Assembly (NCBI RefSeq): GCF_003751945.1
Contig: NZ_RJKL01000001.1
Coordinates: 6,448,001-6,512,000 of the forward strand
Source: Couchioplanes caeruleus
GTDB lineage: Bacteria; Actinomycetota; Actinomycetes; Mycobacteriales; Micromonosporaceae
Reading direction: 5' to 3'
DNA: 64,000 bases
Shown here: positions 8,573 to 16,225 of the stretch, one piece after another
Layout: the number at the start of each line of letters is the position of its first letter
How positions within the stretch are numbered: the stretch's first letter is position 1
Position numbers and translations under genes: made by a program
The notes under the pieces: generated by a model
Databases searched by the model: none
The model's input: the letters and a program-made list of their open reading frames with translations, nothing else
What the model was told of the DNA's origin: nothing

Positions 8573-10270
8573 ATGGAGAACCACCCCTGGTGGCACCGGG
8601 CCGTCGTGTATCAGATCTATCCGCGCAGCTTCGCCGACGCGGACGGCGACGGCATGGGCGACCTGAGGGGGATCATCCAGCGCCTCGACCACATCGCCGG
8701 CCTGGGCGTCGACGTGATCTGGCTGTCGCCGATCTGCCGGTCCCCGCAGGACGACAACGGCTACGACGTCAGCGACTACCAGGACATCGATCCGGTCTTC
8801 GGCACGCTGGCCGACTTCGACGAGTTGCTGGCCGGGGTGCACGAGCGCGGCATGCGCCTGGTCATGGACCTGGTGGTGAACCACTCCTCGGACGAGCACG
8901 CCTGGTTCGCCGAGAGCCGCTCGAGCAGGGACAACCCCAAGCGCGACTGGTACTGGTGGCGCCCGGCCCGGCCCGGCATGGAGCCCGGCACGCCCGGCGC
9001 CGAGCCGAACAACTGGGGATCGGTCTTCGGCGGCTCCGCCTGGGAGTACGACCCGGCGACGGGCGAGTACTACCTGCACATCTTCAGCCGCAAGCAGCCG
9101 GACCTCAACTGGGAGAACCCCGAGGTCCGTGACGCGGTGTACGCGATGATGAACTGGTGGCTGGACCGGGGCGTGGACGGCTTCCGGATGGACGTCATCG
9201 ACCATATCTCCAAGGACACGTCGCTGCCCGACGGAGTGGTGCGCCCGGGCTCGCGCTACGGCGAGGGCGGACCGCACTACATGAACGGGCCGCGCAACCA
9301 CGAGTTCCTGCACGAGATGCACGAGCGGGTCTTCGCCGGGCGCGAGACGCTGCTGACGGTCGCCGAGATGCCCGGCGTCACCATCGAGGAGGCGGCCCGC
9401 TACACCGATCCGGCGCGGCGCGAGGTCGACATGGTCTTCGGCTTCGAGCACGTCTGGGTCGACCGCGGACCCGACCCGTGGGCGCTCTATCCGTTGCGGC
9501 TCACCGAGCTCAAGGGCATCCTCGGGCGCTGGCAGACCGGGCTCGCGCAGGTCGGCTGGAACAGTCTCTACTGGAACAACCACGACCAGCCCCGGGTCGT
9601 CTCGCGCTACGGCGACGACTCGCCGGAGTTCCGCGTACGGTCGGCGAAGATGCTCGGCGCGGTGCTGCACCTGCACCGCGGCACTCCGTACGTCTATCAG
9701 GGCGAAGAACTCGGCATGACCAACGCGCCGTTCGCGTCCATCGCCGACTTCCGCGACATCGAGGCGCTCGGCCAGTACGCGCAGGCCGTCGAGCACGAGG
9801 GCCATTCGGGCGAGGACGTGCTCACCGTGCTGCGGGCCCGTGGCCGCGACAACGCGCGTACGCCGATGCAGTGGGACGACTCGCCCCAGGCCGGATTCAC
9901 GACCGGCACGCCGTGGCTCGCGGTGAATCCCAACCACAAGGAGATCAACGCCGCCGCGGCGGTCGCCGACCCCGACTCGGTCTACCACTTCTACCGCCGG
10001 CTGATCGCGCTGCGCCATGACGAGCCCGTCGTGGTGTACGGCGACTTCACCATGCTGCTCCCCGACGACGAGCGGCTGTACGCCTTCACCCGCCGGCACG
10101 AGGACGCCGAGCTGCTCGTCATCGGCAACTTCTCCGGCGAGCGGGTCCGCGCCGACATCCCCGGCGCCGAGGCGTGGTCGTCGGCGGAGCTGGTGCTGAC
10201 CAACGCCCCGGCACCGACCGGTCTCGAACTGGAACCGTGGCAGGTGGTGGTCTACCGGCGCGCCGCATGA
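8573..10270 (+). CDS. GH13 alpha-glucosidase (oligo-1,6-glucosidase type)
   Basis: 565 aa, the normal length for the oligo-1,6-glucosidase/trehalulose-type GH13 enzymes. HPWWHRAVVYQIYPRSF begins the TIM barrel, DLVVNHSSDEH is region I, GFRMDVIDHI holds the nucleophile Asp207, LLTVAEMPG the acid/base Glu265 and NNHDQPR the stabilising Asp338. It cleaves alpha-glucosidic bonds of short oligosaccharides in the cytosol. The start at 8573 is preferred; a GTG two codons earlier (8567) is possible and no clear ribosome binding site is present for either. Divergent from the GT4 gene. Confidence 0.9.
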   Translation: MENHPWWHRAVVYQIYPRSFADADGDGMGDLRGIIQRLDHIAGLGVDVIWLSPICRSPQDDNGYDVSDYQDIDPVFGTLADFDELLAGVHERGMRLVMDLVVNHSSDEHAWFAESRSSRDNPKRDWYWWRPARPGMEPGTPGAEPNNWGSVFGGSAWEYDPATGEYYLHIFSRKQPDLNWENPEVRDAVYAMMNWWLDRGVDGFRMDVIDHISKDTSLPDGVVRPGSRYGEGGPHYMNGPRNHEFLHEMHERVFAGRETLLTVAEMPGVTIEEAARYTDPARREVDMVFGFEHVWVDRGPDPWALYPLRLTELKGILGRWQTGLAQVGWNSLYWNNHDQPRVVSRYGDDSPEFRVRSAKMLGAVLHLHRGTPYVYQGEELGMTNAPFASIADFRDIEALGQYAQAVEHEGHSGEDVLTVLRARGRDNARTPMQWDDSPQAGFTTGTPWLAVNPNHKEINAAAAVADPDSVYHFYRRLIALRHDEPVVVYGDFTMLLPDDERLYAFTRRHEDAELLVIGNFSGERVRADIPGAEAWSSAELVLTNAPAPTGLELEPWQVVVYRRAA

Positions 10271-10299
10271 TCGCCGGCCTCGGGGGGTACTGCGCCGTC

Positions 10300-10788
10300 A
10301 TGAGTGACGTCGCCTACCGCCCGGGTCCCGCGCACGGTTCGGTGTGGAGCCTGGCGCCCTTCGGCGCCGCGGTGGCGGCTGCCGCGCTGATCGGCGGCCT
10401 GGGCGTGACCGGCACGGCCGCCGAGTATCAAAGCCTCGACCAACCGTCATGGGCGCCGCCGTCGTGGCTGTTCGGCCCCGTCTGGACGATCCTGTACGCG
10501 ATGATCGCCGTCGCCGGGTGGCTCGTGTGGCGCCGCTCGGGCTGGACGCCGGCGCTCACCGCGTACGCGGTCCAGCTCGTCCTCAACGCGATCTGGACGC
10601 CCATCTTCTTCGGCCTCGGCCGCTACGGCCTGGCCCTGGTGGACATCGCCGTACTCTGGGTGGCGATCGGCGCGACGGTAGTACTGTTCCGCCCGATCTC
10701 GCGCCTCGCGGCGGGGCTGCTACTGCCGTACTGGGCCTGGGTGACCTTCGCGACCGCACTCAACGCGGCCATCTGGCACGCCAACTGA
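10300..10788 (+). CDS. TspO/MBR family membrane protein
   Basis: 162 aa, five predicted membrane helices. The family fingerprint YQSLDQPSWAPPSWLFGPVWTILYAMIAVAGWLVWR and the later LNAIWTPIFFGL segment are clear. Bacterial TspO proteins bind porphyrins and affect tetrapyrrole and stress physiology in the membrane. The start is uncertain: ATG 10300 gives the usual family length, while ATG 10267 would overlap the GH13 stop as ATGA and add 11 residues. It follows the GH13 gene closely and may share its transcript. Confidence 0.9.
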   Translation: MSDVAYRPGPAHGSVWSLAPFGAAVAAAALIGGLGVTGTAAEYQSLDQPSWAPPSWLFGPVWTILYAMIAVAGWLVWRRSGWTPALTAYAVQLVLNAIWTPIFFGLGRYGLALVDIAVLWVAIGATVVLFRPISRLAAGLLLPYWAWVTFATALNAAIWHAN

Positions 10789-10800
10789 CGCCGGGCCCGG

Positions 10801-10911
10801 CTCAGCGTTGCTCCGCGAGCCGGGCCGTGACGCGCCGCGCGGGCTCAGCGTTGCGCGGCGAGCCGGGCCGTGACGCGCCGCGCGGGCTCAGCGTTGCGCG
10901 GCGAGCCAGGC
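10801..10911. repeat. 43-bp tandem repeat copied from the 3' end of the LuxR gene
   Basis: Two near-identical 43-base units (10801-10843 and 10844-10886) are followed by a partial third starting at 10887, which is the actual end of the LuxR coding region. Each unit therefore repeats the gene's last codons and stop just beyond the stop. Confidence 0.85.
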
Positions 10912-13224
10912 CGCGACCTGGGCGCGGGAGGTGAAGCCCAGCTTGCTGAGGATGTTCTCCACGTGTCCCTCGGCCGTGCGCTGGGCGACCACCAGACGGG
11001 CGGCGATCTCCCGGTTGGTCAGGCCCTCCGCGACGAGCGCCGCCACCTCGCGTTCCCGGGGAGTCAGGCCCAGGTCGCCGAGATGTGCGGGGGCGGGCGG
11101 GCCCGCGGCCGGGCGCGGCGCCGGGACCCGCTCCACGGCCAGCGCCATCGCTTCGGCGGCGGTCAGGGCGACCCCGCGGTCGAAGGCCGCCTCGAAGGCG
11201 CGGTCGCCGAGCCGGGCGCGGAGCTGCGTAGTGACCTCGTCGTGGAAGACGCGCAGGGCGCGGAACGACGTCAGGGACGCGTGCATGGCCCGCCACATGC
11301 GGTCCGACGCGCCCAGCAGTTGGGCGGCGCGCTGGTCCCGGCGCACGCTGGCCGCCACCCAGCCCAGCGCCTCCAGCGACAGGCCGACGGTGAACTGCTC
11401 GTCCTCGACGACCGTGCCGATCGTGAGGCTCTCCTTGGCCGCGGCGGAGGCGCCCGCGTGGTCGCCCGCGCGCCAGCGCAGCACGCTCAGCGCCCAGAGC
11501 GCGAACGAGCGCCACCACACCTCGCCGTGGGACTCCGCCAGGTCGCGGCAGGCCGTCAGGTCGGCGTAGCCGTCGTCGGGCGATGCCGAGGACAGCCCGC
11601 GGGCGAGCCCGAGCACGGCCAGGCACCACAGCTCGCCGGTGCGGACGTCCAGCGCGCGGAAGCCCGCGAGCGCCTCCTCGAACAGTGGCAAGGCCGTCGC
11701 GTGGTCCCCGGCGAACATCGCGATGTTGCCCTCGACCACGGGGATGAACGCCCGTTCCGCCGACGGCGGCAGCGTGGCGGCGAGCTCCTTGGCCTCGAAC
11801 AGCAGCGCCGACGCGCGCGGCTGGTCGCCCTGGACGCAGGCGATCCAGGAGGCCACGCGCAGCGCCCGGGCCCGGGTCCAGTGCCGCGGTGGCGGCATCG
11901 CCAGGGCGCGGTCCAGCCAGTGCCGGCCCTCGGACAGGAAGCCCCGGACGAACCAGTGGTTCTGCAGGTCGGCGGCGAAGCGCAGGGCCACCTCGGGCGG
12001 GGCGGAACCGACCGCGTGCTCCAGGGCGACCCGGAGGTTGGCCTGCTCACGGCGCAGCCGCAGCATCAGTGCCGCCTGGTCCGGGCTGGCCCAGTGCACG
12101 TCGCCGTAGTGGGCGAGCTCGGCGAACCAGTCGCAGTGCCGGCGGGCCACCTCGGGCTGCTCGTCGGCACCGGCCAGCCGGACGGCGCCGTACTCGCGGA
12201 CCACCTCCAGCATCTTGTAGCGCGCCCGCGGGCCGTCGCCGACCCGGAAGATCACCGACTTGTCGACCAGGGAGGCGATCAGGTCGAGGATCGACTCGGG
12301 CGCCAGCGGCGGGAACGCGCACACCTGCTCGGCCGCCTCCAGCTCGAAGCCGCCGGAGAAGACCGAGAGCCGCGACCAGAGCCGGCGCTCCGGCTCCGCG
12401 CACAGGTCCCAGCTCCAGTCGATCAGCGCGCGCAGGGTCTGCTGCCGGGCCGGCGCGTTGCGGGCACCGCTGGTCAGCAGGCGGTACCGGTCGGTGAGCC
12501 GCTCGAGGATCTCCTCCAGGGTCAGCACCCGCAGCCGGGCCACCGCCAGCTCGATCGCCAGCGGCATGCCCTCCAGGGCCTGGCACAGCGCCGTGACCGT
12601 CGCGCAGTTGGCCTCCGTGACCGCGAAGCCGGGCAGCACGGCGGTGGCCCGGTCTACCAGCAGGCTGGCCGCCTCGTAGCGGGCCAGGTCGGCCGGCGTG
12701 CACGCGTGGTCGGCCGCCGGCACCGACAGCGGCTGCACGGTCAGCGTCGCCTCGCCCGCGATCCGCAGCGCCTGCCGGCTGGTGACCAGCACGCGCAGGC
12801 GCGGGCAGGCGCGCAGCAGCGTCTCCACGAGATCCGCGCTCGCCGCCACGAGGTGCTCGCAGTTGTCGAGGATGAGCAGCGCCTGCCGGTCGGCGAGGAA
12901 GGTCGCCAGCCCCGGTGCGTCGGGCCGGACCGACTCCTCGCGTACGCCCAGAGCCTCGGCGACGGTGACCGCGACCAGATCGGGGTCGCGCAGCTCGGCG
13001 AGCTCGGCGAGCCACACCCCGTCGGGGAACGCGCGGCGCAGCTCCAGCCCGGCGTGCCGGGCCAGGCGGGTCTTGCCGACGCCGCCCGCGCCGGTGAGGG
13101 TGACCAGGCGGCTGGTGGTGAGCATCCGCCGGACACCGGTCAGCTCGTGCCGCCGGCCCACGAAGCTGGTCACCTCCGCGGGCAGGTTGCCCAGGGATCC
13201 GTGCGTGCTCGTGGCGGTGCTCAT
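10888..13224 (-). CDS. Large LuxR-family regulator with N-terminal ATPase (NB-ARC/AAA-like)
   Basis: 778 aa. The Walker A motif GAGGVGKT is at residues 45-52 and a Walker B-like LLILDNCEH follows about 90 residues later. The middle holds winged-helix and TPR-like helical repeats. The last 60 residues are a LuxR DNA-binding domain (LTPREREVAALVAEGLTNREIAARL). This matches actinobacterial ATPase-LuxR regulators, in which nucleotide and a ligand sensed by the TPR region control DNA binding. The ATG at 13224 has a TAACGT -10 box 6 bases upstream. It is divergent from the sigma-factor gene, so either may regulate the other. Its 3' end is tandemly duplicated downstream. Confidence 0.88.
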   Translation of the reverse strand: MSTATSTHGSLGNLPAEVTSFVGRRHELTGVRRMLTTSRLVTLTGAGGVGKTRLARHAGLELRRAFPDGVWLAELAELRDPDLVAVTVAEALGVREESVRPDAPGLATFLADRQALLILDNCEHLVAASADLVETLLRACPRLRVLVTSRQALRIAGEATLTVQPLSVPAADHACTPADLARYEAASLLVDRATAVLPGFAVTEANCATVTALCQALEGMPLAIELAVARLRVLTLEEILERLTDRYRLLTSGARNAPARQQTLRALIDWSWDLCAEPERRLWSRLSVFSGGFELEAAEQVCAFPPLAPESILDLIASLVDKSVIFRVGDGPRARYKMLEVVREYGAVRLAGADEQPEVARRHCDWFAELAHYGDVHWASPDQAALMLRLRREQANLRVALEHAVGSAPPEVALRFAADLQNHWFVRGFLSEGRHWLDRALAMPPPRHWTRARALRVASWIACVQGDQPRASALLFEAKELAATLPPSAERAFIPVVEGNIAMFAGDHATALPLFEEALAGFRALDVRTGELWCLAVLGLARGLSSASPDDGYADLTACRDLAESHGEVWWRSFALWALSVLRWRAGDHAGASAAAKESLTIGTVVEDEQFTVGLSLEALGWVAASVRRDQRAAQLLGASDRMWRAMHASLTSFRALRVFHDEVTTQLRARLGDRAFEAAFDRGVALTAAEAMALAVERVPAPRPAAGPPAPAHLGDLGLTPREREVAALVAEGLTNREIAARLVVAQRTAEGHVENILSKLGFTSRAQVAAWLAAQR

Positions 13225-13230
13225 AGGAGC

Positions 13231-13236
13231 ACGTTA
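13231..13236 (-). promoter_or_regulatory. -10 box TAACGT, leaderless-type promoter
   Basis: On the minus strand TAACGT is 6 bases before the ATG at 13224 of the LuxR-ATPase gene. Confidence 0.45.
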
Positions 13237-13277
13237 GTGTGTGCGACCCCCGGTTGCCCGGCCCTGTCCGGCGGACA

Positions 13278-13331
13278 CCGGGGAACTACCCGGGTGATAC
13301 CCGGATCCTTCGACGCGGGTACTTTCCCCGG
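13278..13331. promoter_or_regulatory. Nested inverted repeats upstream of the sigma factor
   Basis: CCGGGGAACTACCCG (13278-13292) is repeated in inverted orientation as CGGGTACTTTCCCCGG (13316-13331). Inside it lies a smaller perfect dyad CCGGGT-GAT-ACCCGG (13290-13304). It is placed between the divergent LuxR-ATPase and sigma-factor genes and could be an operator or an mRNA hairpin in the sigma leader. Confidence 0.45.
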
Positions 13332-13397
13332 TGCCGCCGGCGCCGCGGTCGATCAGCATGGGACCCCTCGACGGATCACCGAGGAGAGGGGTACGTC

Positions 13398-14000
13398 ATG
13401 GGCCGCCATGCGGCCGACCGGCCCACCCGGTTGCCGCTGCACGCCGACCTTTTCGTTCCAGATGCCGGTACCGCCGCCGTCCTCGCGGCGCGGGAGCGGG
13501 CCGCCGAGGCGTTCGACGCCCTGGTGGCGCCGCACCGCGCGGCGCTGAAGGGGTACGTGCTGCGGCTGACCGGCGGCGACGAGGTGGCCGCCGCGGACGT
13601 GATCAAGGAGACCCTCTACCGCGCGGCGCAGGATCCGGCCCGTTTCCCCCCACGGGCCTCCGCGGTACGGCCGTGGCTGGTTCTCACGGCCCGTACGGTC
13701 CTGCGCGACGGCGAGCGCTCCGCCCCCGCTGGGCATGACGACCACTGGGTCGCCCCGGCGGAGCGCTCGCCGTCCCCCCGCACCGGGACCACGATCGTGC
13801 GGGCGATGGAGGATCTCGCGGCGGCGCACCGCGAGATCCTCGTCGAGCTGTTCTACGGCGGCGTCGCGCTGGAGGACGCCGCCGAGGCCCGCGGCACTTC
13901 TGTGCGCGAGGTCAAGTCCAGCCTCTACTTCGCGCTGCGGGCGTTGCGGTCCGTGCTCGACCGGCAGACGGGCGACCCGTCCGAGCCCTATCGCAGGTAG
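13398..14000 (+). CDS. ECF-like RNA polymerase sigma factor
   Basis: 200 aa. FDALVAPHRAALKGYVLRLTGGDEVAAADVIKETLYRAA is a sigma-70 region 2 with changes from the norm (VIKETLY in place of the usual VQETFLR-type helix). AMEDLAAAHREILVELFYGGVALEDAAEARGTSVREVKSSLYFALRALRSVL is region 4 with its helix-turn-helix. A strong GAGGAGAGGGG ribosome binding site precedes the ATG at 13398. No anti-sigma gene adjoins it; the next gene is convergent and overlaps by 13 bases. The weakly conserved region 2.4 may mean unusual promoter choice. Confidence 0.82.
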   Translation: MGRHAADRPTRLPLHADLFVPDAGTAAVLAARERAAEAFDALVAPHRAALKGYVLRLTGGDEVAAADVIKETLYRAAQDPARFPPRASAVRPWLVLTARTVLRDGERSAPAGHDDHWVAPAERSPSPRTGTTIVRAMEDLAAAHREILVELFYGGVALEDAAEARGTSVREVKSSLYFALRALRSVLDRQTGDPSEPYRR

Positions 14001-16078
14001 ACCAGTCCGTCCGAGATGATCCCGGGACGTCCCGCGGTGCCCTCTACGACTATCTTGATCGTGTGCCGGCCGCTGGAACCCCACGAGCGGGTCCACACCG
14101 CACGGCGGTGCAGCGCCGCGGGGGAGCGCAGGTCCACGATGCCGGCGGGCTCGCCGTCCACATACAGCTGGACCCGGCCCGAGACCGACGTGCGGCTCAC
14201 CGCGAGCGCGGCCGAGCGGCCGGTGAACGACCAGCTCAGCGACGCGCCGGCCGAGGTCGCGCGCAGGGCCGAGCCGCCCAGGTAGGCCGAGCTGCCGATC
14301 GAGCGCCAGGTGCCGCCGCGCACCGCATTCGTCTCCGCGACCATGATCGGCGTCCGGACCGCCGCCACCGACCGCGCGTTGCCCGCCCGGTCCGTGGCCC
14401 GCAGGCCGTACGTGGTCGTCACGCCCGGCCGCACCGCCCCGGCCCAGGCCGTCGCGGTGGTGCCCAGGTCGGCCGTCGACGGCCTGGTCAGCCGCACCGC
14501 GCGCAGGCCGCCCGCGTCCCGCACCGCCCAGCTCAGCCGGACCGGCACGATGCCGTCGACCGACCCGGGCCGCAGCGCGACGCTGGGTCCGCGGGTGAAC
14601 TCGGGCAGGGTCTCGTCGGCGAACACGGCGGTCTCGGTGACCGCGATCCGGCCGTTCAGCGCGACCGCCCGCACCCGTACGGTGTGCCGACCCGGCGCGA
14701 GCCGCAGCAACTGCTGGCGCTGGCCGGCCGGCACGGAGGCGGTCAGGGTGCCGTCGACGTACACGTCGTAGCGGTGCATCAGCGTCGTCGCCGTGTCCAC
14801 TTGCCAGTACGGTCGGACCGCGCCGCGGGTGAACCAGGTGGAGCCGATCCTCGTGGCGCCGTTCATCTTCGTCAGCCTCAGGTCCGCGGGCGCCGCCGAG
14901 GCGATGCCGCGGATCGTGCCGAGCTGGGCGTAGAGGACGGTGCCGGGGCAGGCGGTCCGGCCGGTGTCGCGGTGGCCGGAGACGCGGTTCAGCACGGCGC
15001 GGCTGCCCTTGGCGTAGCGGTCGCTGCCGCTCGAGATCAGCGTGGTCCGGCCGGCGGGCGGATTTCCGTACGTGCCGAGCTTATAGGCGGCGACCTGCGC
15101 GATGACCGTGCGGACGCGGGCGGAGACGCCGCGCGAGCCGTAGTCGCCGAGCACCGCGATCGCGCTGCTGCGCGCGTTGAACCCCAGCGTGTGCGCACCC
15201 AGGACGGCCCGGGCGATCCCACCCCGGCGTCCCTCGAAGAGGGTGCCGCACTTGTCGACGAGGAAGTTGTACCCGATGTCGTTCCAGTGGTTGCTCTTGA
15301 CGTGGTACCCCAGGATGCCGCGGATGATCGACGGCGAGTCGGCGCAGTGGTAGCCGTTGGGCCCGGCGGTGTGGTGCACGAAGACCACCTGCACGTCGGT
15401 GGTGTACTCCGGCGCCTCCTTGACCAGTTTCTCGTTCGCGCCCCACTGCGCCCGGGTGACGACGTTCGGCGCCGGTCGCGGTGGCACGATGACACCCGGC
15501 AGCTTCCGCTCGTACGCCCTCGGCGCGGGCGCCGCGGGAGCCTCGCCCGGGTCGATCAGGTCGAGCCGCAGGCCCGGTGGCAACGACGTGGTGCGCCCCG
15601 GCTCCGCCGCCACCCGGGCCTCGACGCCGTCCGACGGGCCCACCCACAGCGGGTCGGTGCTGCCCCGGGTGCCGTCGGCGTCTGCCGAGCCCGGTTCGGC
15701 CGGATTCGGCTCGTCGGCATCCAGGGTCTGCCACGGCGACCAGGTGCCGTCGGCGGCCGAGCGGGTCCGCACCTGCACCGTGCCGGTCAGCCGCTTCGCC
15801 GGATCCGCCCAGGTCGCGCCGACCAGACTGAACCGTCCGGTCGCGCGGGGAGCGACCGTGCTCCGGGCGGCTGGCGCGGAGAAGTCGCGGCCGGTCGGCG
15901 ACGGGCCCGAGGCCGGGGCCAGGTCGATGGTCTGCAGGGTGGGCTCGGTGGCGGTGCCCGCCGAGCGCAGGTCGACCGGTTCGGCCTGCCCGCCACTGCT
16001 CAGAATCACCAGGACGCTGCTCAGGATGACGGCTGTGCCCATTGCCGTACTGATGACTCGTCTGTGCGTTGGCTTCAC
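13988..16078 (-). CDS. Secreted N-acetylmuramoyl-L-alanine amidase with PGRP domain
   Basis: 696 aa. Residues 1-33 form a signal peptide (basic start, then a hydrophobic stretch ending near SSGGQA). A roughly 170-residue linker/beta domain is followed by a PGRP/amidase_2 domain at about 205-375: NVVTRAQWGA, VVFVHHTAG (first zinc His), GYNFLVDKCGTLFEGR, GVLGAHTLGFN-like core, VSGHRDTGRTACPG (second His, and Cys as third zinc ligand). It should cut the bond between muramic acid and L-Ala outside the cell. The C-terminal 300 residues look like Ig-like and carbohydrate-binding modules. GTG at 16078 has a GGGGGG ribosome binding site. Confidence 0.88.
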   Translation of the reverse strand: MKPTHRRVISTAMGTAVILSSVLVILSSGGQAEPVDLRSAGTATEPTLQTIDLAPASGPSPTGRDFSAPAARSTVAPRATGRFSLVGATWADPAKRLTGTVQVRTRSAADGTWSPWQTLDADEPNPAEPGSADADGTRGSTDPLWVGPSDGVEARVAAEPGRTTSLPPGLRLDLIDPGEAPAAPAPRAYERKLPGVIVPPRPAPNVVTRAQWGANEKLVKEAPEYTTDVQVVFVHHTAGPNGYHCADSPSIIRGILGYHVKSNHWNDIGYNFLVDKCGTLFEGRRGGIARAVLGAHTLGFNARSSAIAVLGDYGSRGVSARVRTVIAQVAAYKLGTYGNPPAGRTTLISSGSDRYAKGSRAVLNRVSGHRDTGRTACPGTVLYAQLGTIRGIASAAPADLRLTKMNGATRIGSTWFTRGAVRPYWQVDTATTLMHRYDVYVDGTLTASVPAGQRQQLLRLAPGRHTVRVRAVALNGRIAVTETAVFADETLPEFTRGPSVALRPGSVDGIVPVRLSWAVRDAGGLRAVRLTRPSTADLGTTATAWAGAVRPGVTTTYGLRATDRAGNARSVAAVRTPIMVAETNAVRGGTWRSIGSSAYLGGSALRATSAGASLSWSFTGRSAALAVSRTSVSGRVQLYVDGEPAGIVDLRSPAALHRRAVWTRSWGSSGRHTIKIVVEGTAGRPGIISDGLVYLR

Positions 16079-16225
16079 GCGTTTCCCCCCGCGAAAGACT
16101 TCGGACCGGCCCAGATAGGGATGAAACGTACGCGTTCCCTCCGGGTCCCGCAGGGCTTTCCGGGGACACCGTTACGCACCGGGCCGGAGGGTTAATGACC
16201 CGGACGGGAATGCCGATGAAAGGAC

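Noticed and set aside
10870..13548. An 892-codon open frame on the plus strand
   Set aside because: It lies opposite the well-supported LuxR-ATPase gene and has shadow-frame composition.
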